From Gastracanthus pulcherrimus (lineage: Eukaryota > Arthropoda > Insecta > Hymenoptera > Pteromalidae): a stretch of 64,000 bases of DNA. The stretch covers positions 33,841,394 to 33,905,393 of the forward strand of contig OX424573.1 in NCBI GenBank assembly GCA_949152435.1, in the 5' to 3' direction. The notes beneath the pieces were generated by a model, which ran no database searches, had not been told where the DNA came from, and was given only the letters and a program-made list of their open reading frames with translations. Position 1 is the first letter of the stretch. The number at the start of each line of letters is the position of its first letter. Both the position numbers and the translations under genes were made by a program. Positions 1-12,640 of the stretch are shown piece by piece.

Positions 1-1020
1 CAGTTATTATCATAGAAATTTTTACACTTTTCAAAAGTAACGAGAAACCATAAAAAGAAAGTTCTTCAAAGGAAGCTTCGCATACTACAAATCTCATCCC
101 GAAAAAATCCAGCGCCATAAACCCCAAAAAAAGTTCGTATATTCTCTTACGAAATCCCGAAATCGGAATCTATCCAAAATCCATCTGCATGGCTGAGACC
201 TTTCTCTCTCTTTTTCTCTCTCTCCATGTCCACGGCAATAGCCGAGAAGTAATTCTGCTGATTCGCGCGCTCGGTCTCTCTCCGAAGCTGCAGCGAAAAA
301 CACCGAAGAAACGACAAAACGCGTACTCGGGCTATACACCCCAGGAACGAAAGACAGCGAGGAAGACGGGGAAAAGGATCAGGCGCCTCGGTGCGCGTAT
401 ATAAGACACGCGAGCGCGGCGTCGCGGTGCGCTGTTTCTCGGATTTTCCCGAGTTATTTTCGAGTTCCTGCGCGCGCGAGTCTCGCAGACACGGATAGAA
501 GGAGAGAAAGGGAGAGAGAGAGGGGGAGGGGCATGGGGAGAAGAAGGAGAGTCTCGAGCGTAAGCCGCGTCGTAAATTGGGGTCATCAAGAAGTAGAAAG
601 AGCAGGGAAAAAGCCGAGGGAAAGGAGCCAAGTCTGCTTCGGTAGTGGCGGTACAGCAGCCGACATACAAGTCCTGTGTAGTGTGGAGTTTCACCCGAGT
701 TCGCTGCCACCGTAGTTCTCTGCATGCTAAAGGGTGTATGTCTGTGTGTGTGGGTTTGTGAGTGGCGCACGTGCGCACATGCAGGACAATGCGCGCGAAG
801 CGCTTTGCGAGCGAGGAAAGCATCCGCAGCGCGACTTTTTGCAATTGTTTTGCTGCTACGGCTGCTTGCTTTCTCGGAGAAAGAGAAAGAGAGAGAGAGA
901 GAAAGTTTTGAAACGGTGGAAATTTTGGGATACGCTCAAGCTTTTGTTGAATTTCGAAGTTTTACTGAACGGTCAGTGGAATTTATAGGTTTTTTTGAAA
1001 CAATATTTATGTCTAGAGGA
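1..1020 (+). promoter_or_regulatory. CpG- and GA-rich island, possible promoter and 5' exon
   Basis: This block is far richer in CG dinucleotides and GAGAG tracts than the AT-rich DNA after about 1,020. A TATA-like TATATAAG lies at 398-405, followed by CG-rich sequence where transcription could start near 425-435. A reasonable 5' splice site (AGC/GTAAGC) follows at 559/560. Long open frames exist here on both strands, but they are rich in Arg, Ser and Leu from CG and CT tracts and match nothing I know. I read it as a regulatory island or untranslated first exon. Direction is inferred from the TATA box and donor only. Confidence 0.35.
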
Positions 1021-1055
1021 TGTTACGTATAGTATAGCTAGATGCATTGGTCGAT

Positions 1056-1255
1056 AGAGTGACTTTGACCACATTTGTAAATAGTTGTTACAAAGTGTGC
1101 ATAAAAAATAAACATTTTATAGTCATCATTATTTTTCAATTGGTATAGAATACTTTTAACATATATGCTTTATTTGAAATTTTTAAATTTGATTATTATT
1201 AGTATGCCGTCTATAATACCGGATTATAGTCACCCCGCTGGACAAAGTCACTCCG
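1056..1255. repeat. Short inverted-repeat element, candidate MITE
   Basis: GAGTGACTTTGACCA near 1,058 is mirrored by TGGACAAAGTCACTC near 1,240-1,254 with one mismatch over 15 bases, about 200 bp apart. The interior is AT-rich with no coding capacity. I saw no clear target-site duplication, so this is a weak call. Confidence 0.3.
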
Positions 1256-1887
1256 GTTTATGGTACTGTAAGAACAAATTTATTTCAAATACAATGCAAA
1301 AATTGTAGGAGTAGACAAGTTGTATAAAATGTTAAAAGTTAACAAAAAATCGTTATAGAAACAATGCTTTTGCTTTGAGAAATTAATAGATTTACGATTC
1401 ACAATCGACAATGTTTTTTTTACCATCATGTACTCCAAAAATTCAAAACATTTTTTCCCATTTAACCGAAATTTTTAGTGTTCCTGTAACGAATATTGAT
1501 TGTTTCCACTTCATACGTGATTCTTATTTAATTACTAGACCAATTTTAGTTTCGCAAACCTTTTTTATTCGTAAATAAATTTTTCATGAAACCAATACAT
1601 TGTTCTGTACAAAACGACATCGCACGGCAGAAGAGGATAAACAATAGGAAACTTGCATGCAAAAATCTATTAGGTCTGTTAGATAGAACATCGAAAAATA
1701 ATCAACACTTCTTTGTCTTTTTTCAATTAAATGATTATTAACAAAAATATAGCAGATTGAAATGTCGTGTAACGTTACAAACTCTCGTTGTCTATAATTC
1801 GAGTTCCATATAATATGAGCTTGAGACGTCACGCGATATTTAAACCTGTTATGTCTTTATTAATAATTATTTAATTGAAAAAAAAAA
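1256..1887. other. AT-rich non-coding stretch
   Basis: I see no gene, RNA or repeat structure here that I can name. Open frames are short and AT-driven. Confidence 0.5.
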
Positions 1888-2862
1888 GGCCGCTGCCAAT
1901 TCATTGGTACTTAGTTTCCTCAAATTAAAGAAACTATTCCGAAAATCGTAAAATAGAAAAATCGCTAGAAAATAAAAACGAATCGAGTCGTTGATTGTGA
2001 TCTGAAAAAATCTTTTTAATTTCTAATCTTCAATAAGAAACGAAAAAATGTGCCCTGTTTCGTAAAAAATTACGGTGCCATTCTCGACATATAAGCAATC
2101 AAAAAAAAATTTGTTCTTTATACATAACCTCAAATATCTCGGAATATAAAGGTCGTTGACCTTGATCTGGGCAAAGAAGTCCTCTAAGAGATACTAAAAA
2201 GCTACCTTTTTTATAGGTTAATTATTTAATTATTACTGATTCTACGGAGTTCTATACTATTATACTTAAATTAACGTAATGTAAATATATATTTTATAAC
2301 GTTTACAAAAAATTCCAGTATTAGCTAGAAATGAGCTAAAAAGGATACCGTCATAAGCGGGTTTTTAGCTCATTCGTTACGTAGAAATAAGCTAATTTGG
2401 CTGGCTAAAAACCAGTTTAGATTTCTACCAGGGAGCTTAAAAATTTTACTGAGTATTCTTCTCTATATTCCGAATCATCTCAATTTTTTTCAAAAAGTTT
2501 TCCATCGCATATTTCACAGATATCATCGTTTTAAAAATCTATCAAAGCATTATCACTGAATCGGTGATATTATTTCTAAGGTATCAAACAGCCTGAAAAA
2601 CTAAAACTCAAAATTCGATAAATTGCTAAATATACAAAAAGAAAATAGTTTTCGTCCGCCGTCCCCTAAAAAACAAAAAAATGAGCCCTAAAACATTAAT
2701 TTTCACCGTGTATATTCAGAGTAGTGCTGATCCACATCCATATATACATGCACACATACACACACATGCACATCCATACAGACATTTTCTAAAAATAGTG
2801 TATTTTGATTCGTACTGTCTCAAATCATGTTCCATCATTACAAAGCTTCCTCTATAAGAAAA
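1888..2862 (-). mobile_element. HINE/DINE-like non-autonomous element, copy A
   Basis: The hairpin end comes first on this strand: CCGCTGCCAATTCATTGG at about 1,890, preceded by an A run, then the subterminal block ending TTTCCTC. The body shares long stretches with the copies at 26.5, 33.1 and 49.9 kb, for example AACCTCAAATATCTCGG near 2,127 and ATGAGCCCTAAAACATTA near 2,682. A degenerate CA tract lies at about 2,745-2,775. The far end, ACAAAGCTTCCTCTATAAG, matches the opposite terminus of the family. No ORF is present. The element is non-autonomous and old, and its middle (about 2,210-2,440) differs from other copies. Confidence 0.6.
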
Positions 2863-4230
2863 TAATACCTGTCGATTATTTTTTGATATTCTATTTGACG
2901 GACCTAATGGATTTTTTCATGTAAGTTCCCTATTTAAAACACTATTTTTCACTTTTTTAAACTTTAAAATAACTTTAGTATATTATACACGGAAATGATT
3001 AAAACAGTAACTCCTGGGTCGTGTTTGCATTATCATGAGTTAAAACGATACTGATTTACATTTATTATCAACATTCAAACTGCTACATTATGCTTTTCAT
3101 CTATTTATTACGAGTTAAAGAACAAATAATAATCGAAAATCGATGATATTCGGATCGATATTTGATTTAACTAGAATTTACGTACTCTTTGAATATCTAC
3201 GTATTTATTTAATATTATTTGATAAAAGTGTACATTATTTCTATCCGGAACAACATAAAAACTCTTTTTTGGGCTTGAAATCATCACATTCTTTCAATAA
3301 TGTTCAATTTTTGTAAAACCTTTGGGCATTAAAGGGTTAAAATGTTGACCTATAATAATAATTTTTTTTAATATGTTTTTCGTACAAATTTCATATAATA
3401 AGTAAAATTAGTGTTTCCCTAACTTGCGTTTTAAGTAGAAAAATTTTTTAAGATAAATAATCAACATCAAGATAGTATGTGTATAATCGAAGCAACTCAG
3501 ATAAAGTGAATACACGGGTGAAGTGAATCATGTTTAAAAGTTTCAGTATATAGCAATTAATATTTTACAAATTTAAAAAAATGTACTTTTTGATATTAAA
3601 AAAAGTTGGCTTATCGAGTAAGTTATAAAGATTAAATAGACCTATCATTAGTTTTATTACTAGTTTTTTTTGTAATATACATTTTAAAAAGAAATTTTTC
3701 TTTTTATAAACAAACAATTTTAAGAATCGACTACTTGGAGTAATAAGTAAACCGCAATAAAATAGCGTTGAAAAATTGCTATAGCACTAAATTTAGACAC
3801 ATTATTTGTATTAAAATGAGCTAACATAACCTCATATTTATCTGTCTCGTATTATTTAGTATTTTGAAAAGTTTTAGACTAATAATTTTCATTATCTAAA
3901 TTAGCATTTTTGCTCACATTTGAAAGTCTGAGCTTCAGTAAGGAACAGATGTTTTTAAAATAAGTTTAAAGTAATAAATGGTTTTTAAGTCCAATAAAGC
4001 AATTTTTTTGCTTTCAGAGTTACTATGTTTACTTTTTCCTGATTTATCCTACATTATACAATATAATAATTTTTTTAATGGTATTTCTCATGGAAATTAA
4101 TGATCGATAACAAATTCCTGTAGTCATAGTAGTAAACACGCACTGTTTGTGAAAATCCATTTTCAAGGAATAGAAAACATGCAATCAATTCAGAAAAAAT
4201 AATACCTCAAAACCGATATGCACAACCAGA
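2863..4230. other. AT-rich non-coding stretch
   Basis: No gene, structured RNA or repeat that I recognise. Composition is uniformly AT-rich with only short random open frames. Confidence 0.5.
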
Positions 4231-5200
4231 AAATTGATTTTCCCGGCCAACTTTCCACTTCGAAAACACAATCGCAAACACGCATACATACACACACACG
4301 TCCACTCGAAATCTCGCCCTCCCTTCCCACGCACAGCCCTACATCTGCACAATACACACGTACATGTATATAAATTACAGCTGACAGCACACAGACGTGG
4401 GGGAGGGGCTACACAGCTACTCTCAGTGTGTGGCAGCTCGGTCGAGATAAGGATCTTTCCACGCAAAAGTTACGGCTACGTTGCGTTTTCTTTGTCATAT
4501 ATACGAGCAGTGGCTGTAGCAGCAGCGGCAGTAGTAGAAGCTCGCATTGGTGCTGCCTTTTTTTCCCACCTATATACCTACAGTCTCGCAGCTACGTCGT
4601 CTTCGTCGTCGTCCGATCGAACTTGGCGCTGAGCTCAAGAGGTCTCGCTTCTCTCCCTCGCATCTCTCCCCCTCCCTTTCTCCCTTTCTCTCTCTCTCTC
4701 CTGTATCTCTCTGGCTCCATCTCTCCTTTTTTTCTTTCGTGGGAAAAAAAGAGAGAAGGAGGGATGAGGCCAAAGACTCGAGGCTGGGATTCGAGTTTTC
4801 GCGTGGAAACGCGATTTTCGCCCGATACACGATTGGGCCGTGGCGAGTGGCTTTTCAGCCGGCGGGCTTTTTTGAAAGGTCGAGTATAACGAAAAAAAAC
4901 GAGGAGAGAGAGAGAGGAGGTGGCTCGCGTTGAGGGGGGTGGGGAGTTTAAAAGGAAGAGACGCGCGGAATCTGAAGCGTTCTTTTGAGTCTGGTATCCG
5001 GCGCGCCGTGTGGCACGGAGTGAGAGCCACTGACGCACGGCAGTTCGCATTTTCAAAAGGGAATTGCAGGAAGTAAATGTATCTTTAGAGGCGCGGATCT
5101 TTTTTTCAACGGGTTGTGGGAAATATTGCTGCAGCCGTGCAGAAGTGAATTGTGAGAGTCGAACGGAGACGTAAATGGTGAATCCGAAAAGACAGGTTCG
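4230..5200 (+). promoter_or_regulatory. CpG/GAGA-rich island with TATA-like box
   Basis: CA-, CT- and GA-rich tracts are followed by a CG-rich block. TTTAAAAGG at about 4,947-4,955 could place a start near 4,975-4,985. A 5' splice-site-like GGA/GTGAGA lies near 5,017. The segment around 5,020-5,060 (GAGAGCCACTGACGC) resembles the 12.5-kb island (GAGAGCCACTACGCG), so the two may share a promoter-proximal motif. Long open frames on both strands are low in complexity and not credible proteins. A promoter plus noncoding exon is inferred, not shown. Confidence 0.35.
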
Positions 5201-5520
5201 TTTTACTTGTAATTAATTTTTAAATAAGCATCACTATATATTGCTGTTCGGAGTTCGCAGTAATGAAGTTATATGGGCTAGTATGTTATATACTCGATCA
5301 ATTCTACGATACAAAAAATTATTTTCACTTAAGTGAGATAAGTCTCCTGTGAAAAATAAAACTTCCGTAGCTTTAAGGCTAACTAAATAATATTTACATG
5401 GCATGTTTATAATGATATTATAAATTAATAGGTACACATATTTTTAAAAAATTTTATCAAATCATATTGAAGTTATTAAGAATAATAGATTTATTTTAAG
5501 TAAAATTAGGCCGTACGGTA

Positions 5521-5830
5521 ACAGTTGTTGGCGTACACTACAATGATATTTATGAACCAAAAAATTTGATAGTGTTTTTGACAGTAAAATAAAAATAAGT
5601 TAGCTGAAACTACCAATTTTTACTAAACTATGTATTTTTTTTAAATAATAAATATTTGTTGTTTGAAATTTATTAAAAACAGTGCAAATTTCTTAATAGA
5701 ACCATTTAACATGAGCGTTGTCATGGATATTTACAAAATATTTCAGCTAACTAATGTAGAGAATGCTTCAAAGACCGTATCCTAAAAGTTTCATCAAGAT
5801 TGATTATTTTGGTATACGCCAACAACATTT
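5521..5830. mobile_element. Candidate MITE with GTTGTTGGCGTA termini
   Basis: Inverted ends ACAGTTGTTGGCGTACAC (about 5,521) and GTATACGCCAACAAC (about 5,812-5,826) bound about 310 bp of AT-rich non-coding DNA. A related end-like sequence (AACAGTTGTTAGCATACG) appears near 54,240. Target duplication is not clear. Confidence 0.4.
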
Positions 5831-6502
5831 TGAAGATTGAAAACTTAAATAATAAGAAAATAGCAATTGATGAAAAATAATGAAAAATGTAGCTTTATTT
5901 TATAATAAGTTAATACAAATTTACCAAATTTTATTATATTTATAAAAATAAATATAAAGCTTTTAATAGAAAGTATAGATCATTTTTAACCTAAAAAAAC
6001 AAAAAAAGACTTTCTTTTATTTAATTTGTACAGCCTTTAAACGATCAAAATTATGCAAAATAACATGAAATTACAATAAAAATAATAAATATCTTTGACT
6101 AAACTATGAAAATTTTTACCTTAAAATGTAAAATATCATTATACTGTTGCTTCTACTTGTCAAGGATGAATTGAACCAACTTTTAAAACATTAAAAATAT
6201 TTCGAAATTTTTCGACAAAATCATCGGAGAGCTACCTTAAAATGGAGGTCATTAAGTCGTAAAGTATTTTTGTCATGTATGTTACATATTTTAAGGACTA
6301 CAAAGAAACGTTTTTTTTATATTTGTACATTACCATTTGTAAAAACGAAAATATAATTTAATTAATTTTATTAAATATATAATAAAAATGATTGTTTATA
6401 CTATTATAGTTATATAATATTAATTGTTTATTTAGGCTACAAATACCGATCACTTCTAAAAATGTTTTCTCAAATAGACTTCAGTGAGTTATTTTCAAAA
6501 TA

Positions 6503-6505
<3 letters not shown>
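5831..6505. other. AT-rich non-coding stretch
   Basis: Nothing recognisable. Very AT-rich, leading into the TA microsatellite. Confidence 0.5.

Positions 6506-6565
<60 letters not shown>
6506..6565. repeat. (TA)n microsatellite, about 30 units
   Basis: Uninterrupted alternating TA visible directly. The apparent Tyr-Ile protein on the minus strand across it is an artefact. Confidence 0.95.
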
Positions 6566-6566
<1 letters not shown>

Positions 6567-7200
6567 CTATATAATAAAAAATTTTTAATAAACAGGTACA
6601 TGAATCTCGAAATGTCATGTTTACGAATTGGAAATTTATACGCAATCTCATTCAAACGGACGAAAGCAAAATTTAAAGAGTAGGTAAATATTTTAAAGGC
6701 TAAAAGATACCAAAGAGCTAATTTTTAAAACATCTTTATTACATACATTTTTGTATCAATTAATAAATATTATTATAAAATTAAGATCTTTACATCACTT
6801 AAAATAAATTATCCCAAACACGATTTTATTATTACAATTAAAAATACGTTTTTATTTAAAAGTTGAAATAAATTTGATTCCACGTTCATAATATACGCAT
6901 CGATAGAAAATATTCGCATCACTTACAATTTTATTGAATAATTTTTTTTTCTATCTATAGACATTGAGAATAAACAGTATTGCAAATCATGCAACGCATA
7001 AAAGCTATATAATCGTCTAAAACCACGCGACTTGAAATCGTCATGCAATCTACAAAAATACTTCCAGACAGGTACAAATCGCCACAAACCATCCCCAAAA
7101 AGCAAAATTCCTCTCCACTCACAGCCTCTTTCTGCCTCTGTCACCCTTACAATATATACCTAATCAATCGAAATACCTCTCGAGAGCTCGAAACTTACTT
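6566..7200. other. AT-rich non-coding stretch
   Basis: No recognisable gene or repeat. GC content rises towards 7,200 where the next island begins. Confidence 0.45.
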
Positions 7201-7515
7201 TCTCGCTAAAACCTAATGAGATATGCACGCGTCATGGCCGGCGCGCGCTCGCGCGATCTATTAATAATTTTTTCCGAAGCTCCTTCTTGCCTCAACCCTC
7301 CCGTGATTTATAGCCATTACCCCGGTAAAGTCAGCCGGTAGCGAGTCGCCGCACGCACGCCCAGACGCGAAGTGCTAACGCGTCAAGAAAGGCGACTAAC
7401 TCTCTCGAGTAGAGCTCCTACGCCGAAAAAAATATCGCTTACTCACGACCATCAAAAGCAACTTTGTCTCTCTTTTTCTTTCACTCGCTCATTCTCTCCA
7501 TCTTTCTCTCTTTTT

Positions 7516-7563
<48 letters not shown>

Positions 7564-7620
7564 CTCTCTCTCTATACGGCAGTAATACAAGACTCGGTAA
7601 AAGCGCATTTAGGTTAATTT
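7200..7620. promoter_or_regulatory. CpG-rich segment with long CT tract
   Basis: A CG-rich block (7,220-7,400, including GCGCGCTCGCGCG) is followed by a CT tract whose pure core is about 7,515-7,557. CT/GA tracts are binding sites for GAGA-type factors in insects, which is established for that family but only inferred here. No TATA box or splice site fixes a direction. Confidence 0.35.
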
Positions 7621-9022
7621 AGGCGCATTTCGGCTTAACCTTCCACTAGTTAAGCGACCGCACTTCTGACAGTTTAAGGCTAGATGTAACATATTTTGTT
7701 GATATTATAGTATAATTTATTTTTTTACGGATTTACTGATCATTTCAATATGCTGTAGTAGGTGGTATACGGGTAAATCTCTAAAACTATTACCTTTTGT
7801 GTGATTTGATAATAATATTCGTGTAAATAATATTAAATTCAGCTTTTCCGATTCTATTATAAAGAACCTAGTCGGAAAAAGATTTTCATAAGAAAGTTCT
7901 CATTTTTACGTTACTTGTAAATTATCCAAGTTTTAATAAACGTAAAGTTACCTGAAAATACCGAAAATAAAAGATATTTTGATACTTGGTCAGGTTATAG
8001 TATTTACTTAGCAGAAAAAAATTCAGAGATGTGTGACTTAATTTTTCGTATTTTCAGTTTTCCGTAATTTTTCAGCTCTGAACATTTCAACATTTTGTGA
8101 TTTATAAGTTTTCTGATTCAAGAAATATGCTTCTTCTAAAAAGAAACAAATCTAAATTTGACAAAGTTATGTACTTTCGAAAACTTGTGAACTAAGACTA
8201 TTTTAAATTAAGAAATACAATCATCTGCCAGTAAAAAATAATATTTTTAGAGGGCACAACTGTCAAATAAATAAAAGTTTTTGAATCAGTGCGTGTTCGG
8301 TAGATTTTGGTGTAAAATAAGTTATGGTAAAATGCTAAATTTAAATTCCGAGTTTTGCAAACCTTATAAAGATAACTTTGTTCATCTGTCACCTTATTTC
8401 GTTTATCTCTTTAGTGGTTATAGAGGACTGGGTAACTAGTCATATAAAGTTCAAGATCTTGGATCTAAGATGATAGACAAAAAGTTAAAATAAAAACTTT
8501 AAATTAAACTTTAAACTAACAAGATAATCGAATTATGAGCTAACATACATTTCAATAACATAATATATAACCTATAAAACCAGCACCATTATTTAGAGCT
8601 TGTCAAATCATGATTTAAAAAATAGACCCCTAGAGTGCAGGTAAAATTATAAAAGATAATATTTATAAATATTCGCTATTTAACGCAATTATGTCTAACC
8701 ATACTTGTATTTTTCTACATATTTCCGCGATATTTCATTTCGCTCGCGATATTCATACACATACACAAAGCCTATAGAAAAAGGACAGTATAGGGATGTT
8801 CCATAGCCCAGTGCCGGTAGATTAACAGTGTCGAGACTCACAGTGCCAGGAAGTTCTACTGTACTTAACATTTTTTCATGTTAATAAAAAGAAATCGGTT
8901 TAAGATGGTTAGTGTTCTTACAGGTTGAATACTATAAGTGCATGAGAACCCTCCCTTTCGTAATATAATTACAGTAAAATGGCAGACACTGTTGAATTTT
9001 AGGACCGAACCTTTAAACCATT
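7621..9022. other. AT-rich non-coding stretch
   Basis: No gene or repeat that I can name. Confidence 0.5.
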
Positions 9023-9345
9023 GAGTGAGCGCAAGAAGAGGCCAGCTCGGGGAAAGAAGGAAGACGGTGCCAACTCGGGAAAAGAAGCAAGAAGGGGCCA
9101 ACTCAGAAATACACCCAAAAAAGCTCACTGAAAACCAATCAATCGGTTCTATTTAATGATATTTGATATACATAGGTTCTTGGAGCCGCGACCAAGTTTC
9201 ATTAAAATTGATCAAATCATTAATTTTTGACGAGCTTTTTACGGGCTAAAAAAATGTATTTTTGAGTTGGACCCTTCTTACCTTTTTTATCGTATTGGCA
9301 CCTTCTTGCTTCTTTTTCCGTGTTGGCCCCTTCTTGCGCTCACCC
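9023..9345. mobile_element. Foldback element, about 320 bp
   Basis: The left arm (GAGTGAGCGCAAGAAG from about 9,023) and right arm (CTTCTTGCGCTCACC ending about 9,345) are imperfect inverted copies over roughly 100 bp. Each arm has internal repeats of a GGTGCCAACTCGGGAAAAG-like unit. Between the arms is unrelated AT-rich sequence. No ORF. Interpreted as a palindromic MITE. The minus-strand open frame across the left arm is not a gene. Confidence 0.55.
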
Positions 9346-10647
9346 TATGAAACAGTGTTAAAGATCTAGCCTAGCCTTAGTAATCAATAATATTGTACAT
9401 AACAGTTTTGAAGACAGAATGGGATTACTAAAAGGCCTCGGTAAAAAATATAATTAAAATGAAATACCTATAACATTTATGCATTTATGGTAGATTACTA
9501 AAGTGCTTCGCTTACTTTTTAGTATGTCAAAAAGAGTCGAATAACGGTCGAAAAAAAAATTTTGTTCATCATGTCACCTAGAATCGTTCACACCGCAAAG
9601 TTCCTTCAATAAATTTGGTATTGACAATAGTGATTTATTATGACCTATAGAATGAAGATTTTGAGGTTTTACAACGGTTAAATTAAATATATAATCAAGT
9701 ATTTATAGTAAAGAAAAATACAGAATGATTGTTTTTAAATATAAAAAGCATTATGGATTCATAAAGAAAAATATATTTTTTGGGTTTAACCTTGGCCTGC
9801 ACCATTAAACAATTAAGAGATAGATTCATGGAGACCTCATGCGCAGAAGAATAATCATATATAATAACAATAATAATAGAACAATACAGGCTTTTTTTGC
9901 CTACTTTTACCCTTGGTACACAATATACAATTTTATGCGGTGGGTAATGGGCTGTCTTAACAAATATTTTATATTGATAACGAAAAATTTATAAATATCT
10001 ATAAAAGTTTAAAAAATATATTTTGCATTTCTATTTGTATTAAAGTTAAAGAATCACTAAAAAATAATTTGAAGTCGCATGAGTCATCAGTTATTTATGC
10101 CGCAACGAAAGTTAATATTATATGAAGTTCTTTGGGTATCTTTTTATACCTCGTACATATTAAGTCATTTTGGATGAATAGTTGTATAATAGTTATTTTA
10201 ACGAACACAGTTTTTCCAAAAACATCTAGTTCGATTAAAAAAATGTACATTTTAATCATTTTTAAAACAACATTTCACGTTATTTTGATTTTTTTATATA
10301 AATATTGCACTTTTGCCATTTTGCGACTATGTCACTTTTATACAGAAAAAATCTACCTTCATGATTTTTGGTGTAATGGTTCGAGTGTTCAAAAACACTT
10401 TTTAAAGAATTTCAAGTTTTAAAATGAGTGTTATTAAAGGGACATTAAACGGTTTTTGAACCATATTTTATGAAAAATTCAGGAAAATTTCTAACAATTC
10501 CTTTCTTGCTATTTTTTAAAGAGATTTAATTTTGTTGAATAAATGGAGGTTGAAATTTGCTAATAAATGTAAAACATGATTACATGCTCATATTTAGCCT
10601 TGATCAGCTTTGAACCTGCAGGTTTCAGAAAATCTATTATTGTAAAA
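9346..10647. other. AT-rich non-coding stretch
   Basis: Nothing recognisable. CTTGGTACACAATATAC near 9,912 resembles a dispersed family seen at 38.5 and 38.8 kb. The longest open frame (10,132-10,422) is Phe/Ile/Lys-rich and looks random. Confidence 0.45.
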
Positions 10648-10892
10648 TCTTTAATTTGATAGGTCGGAGCATCACTGAGTATATTTGGATGAAAAATTAC
10701 GCTCGATTCACAATTGCAAATAAAATCAGGTGGCCAAATGGGAGGTCTCAAGATGCCGGAAATTTAGGAACACAAGTCGTTGGCAACTTGAACCCTCCCA
10801 TTTTTCCATCTAAATTTTTTCGCAATTTTGAATCGAGCGTAACTTTTCATCCAAATATCTTCAATGATGCTCCGACCTGTCAAATTAAAGGT
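10648..10892. mobile_element. Palindromic MITE, about 245 bp
   Basis: The arms, about 10,648-10,747 and 10,797-10,892, are clear inverted copies. AGGTCGGAGCATCACTGA on the left is mirrored by TCAATGATGCTCCGACCTGT on the right, and both carry a GGATGAAAAxTTACGCTCGATTC-type core in opposite directions. The spacer is about 50 bp. No coding capacity. The two open frames overlapping the arms are by-products. Confidence 0.65.
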
Positions 10893-11999
10893 ATTAATGT
10901 CAGCTTTCTTTCTACCGTACGTAGAATTGTCCACAATGTATAATATCTTAAGTAAATCACGTAAGACTTTAATAGTAAGTAATTTACTTTAGGAGAAAAC
11001 AACAAGCTAGAAAGAAAAAATTCACAGTTACTTGAGGTGGAAAAAACAAGCTAGAAAAAAATTCACAGTTCGAGAGATGTCATTTGATGCTCGTCGACTG
11101 ACAGAGAATGATTGCAATGTCCAGAAGTTCCAGCTTTTATGGTGTTCAGTGGCTTCTGCCGTTCAAAAGGCAAAACCAAACCAAGTGCATTAGTTTCTAG
11201 AATGGTTGAATTAAGTTTCCAAAAGTTACAGCTCAAAAGGTTATAGTAGAACAAAGTTACAGGGGTACCAACTTGACGATTTCCGAAAAGTACTTATCAT
11301 CAAGAGGATGTAACTTTGGTTATACGAAACGATTTTGAACGTACCAAAAAATAATTAAAGGTCTTTTCAAGACAAAAAAATTTGAGATATGGTAGACCTA
11401 AATCCGTTTTGATTACGTAAAACGGCAAACGATCAAACATAACTTACAAAACACAAGATTTCATATTTAAATTCATCTCTGTAGAGGAGACTCATTGAGC
11501 TGTCAAGGGGGTCTAATATTTTTTCTCATAAAGTTTGTAAAAATATGAAGAAATTCTTTTCTGGCACGTTCAAATTGATAAGAATGAGAGCTCTCTAGAA
11601 CTTTTTGAAAATAGCCGTGTTTTGGCCATGTTTGAAAATTTAGAACACTACTGGGTCAAACAGTGGACTTTAGGGGCTGAACATCTTTTTTAGAGCTTTT
11701 TCTATATATAGATATATATTGTAAATCCGCTCTTGAAAGCGCTTAAATTTTATCTAGAATAAAAAACACATCTACATTATTACACACTTACCTACGGCAT
11801 TGTTATATTTAGCTACTTTTCATCACTTACTATAGGGTTCAAAGGATCACATTTTTTTATTCGTGTTTTGTTGTGAAAACAACTAGGTACATAGGTAATT
11901 ACATATGTTACCATATTACAGATTTTAATCTAAATCCCGTGGTCTGCCGCTGTGAGCATTATTCTTACTTACAATACAGTCGGAAATTAATTGAAACAC
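10893..11999. other. Non-coding stretch with a short direct repeat
   Basis: ACAAGCTAGAAA followed by ATTCACAGTT occurs twice, near 11,004 and 11,047, a local duplication of about 43 bp. The rest (11,090-11,700) has moderate complexity but gave no recognisable protein or RNA. Confidence 0.45.
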
Positions 12000-12640
12000 A
12001 GAGCAATAAATTCCACCTCTCTACCCCGCGTCCCCTTATACCTCATCCTCCGCTACGAACCGCCTGTAATAGGGTCACTGTCAGCAGTAAGGCCGTTTAC
12101 CATGCTCCACGCCGCGCGCGCGCGCGCGTTCGCGCCGCGACTCCAGTCTTTTCTCAGCGGTGAAAGAAGTGGAAAAATAATGATAAGCGCGATCCACGCG
12201 CGCCACACAGAAAGAGAGGAAGAGAGAGGGAGGAAGACGGAATGAAAAAGGTGGAAGCGAAAGGGAAAATGCGTCGTCGCGGAGTCCCGAGGTGAGGAAG
12301 AGGGGGGGCGGGAGCTTTTTGACGACTATACGTGCGGCGGCAGTGTCGGTCGAGGAAAGCCAGAGGAAGAGGAGGTGGAGGAGGAGGAGGGACGGACGGA
12401 CAAGGGCTGGCGCTTTTCTTCTCTGAAAGCCCGCATAAAAAATTGCCGGCAGCTCCGAGGCCCCCCGCATATACGCGAGCGCGAGCGCCCGCCACGCCGA
12501 TAAAAGACATCAGAGCGTGGGGAGAGAGAAAGGGATAAAGAGAGGACACAGCTTGGTGGCTCGCACACGCGTGTATGAGAGCCACTACGCGTCCCGAAAG
12601 TTTTGTGGAAAATCAATTTTTAACGTTCTTTTTTGCTTTT
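12000..12640 (+). promoter_or_regulatory. CpG-rich island with TATA-like box and donor-like site
   Basis: A strongly CG-rich block (CGCGCGCGCGCG near 12,117) with GA-rich purine tracts. GATAAAAG at about 12,499-12,506 is a TATA candidate. A strong 5' splice-site match (CGAG/GTGAGG) lies at 12,291/12,292, upstream of that box, so it would need another start. Four or more frames are open through the island because stop codons are rare in CG-rich DNA. None gives a protein with recognisable domains. Confidence 0.35.

Noticed and set aside
147..844. Minus-strand open frames of 207 and 170 codons in the first island
   Set aside because: Low-complexity Ser/Arg/Leu-rich sequence produced by CT and CG tracts; overlapping frames are open on both strands and no domain is visible.
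10370..10395. GGTTCGA-like sequence suggesting a tRNA
   Set aside because: No acceptor stem, anticodon arm or D arm can be formed around it.
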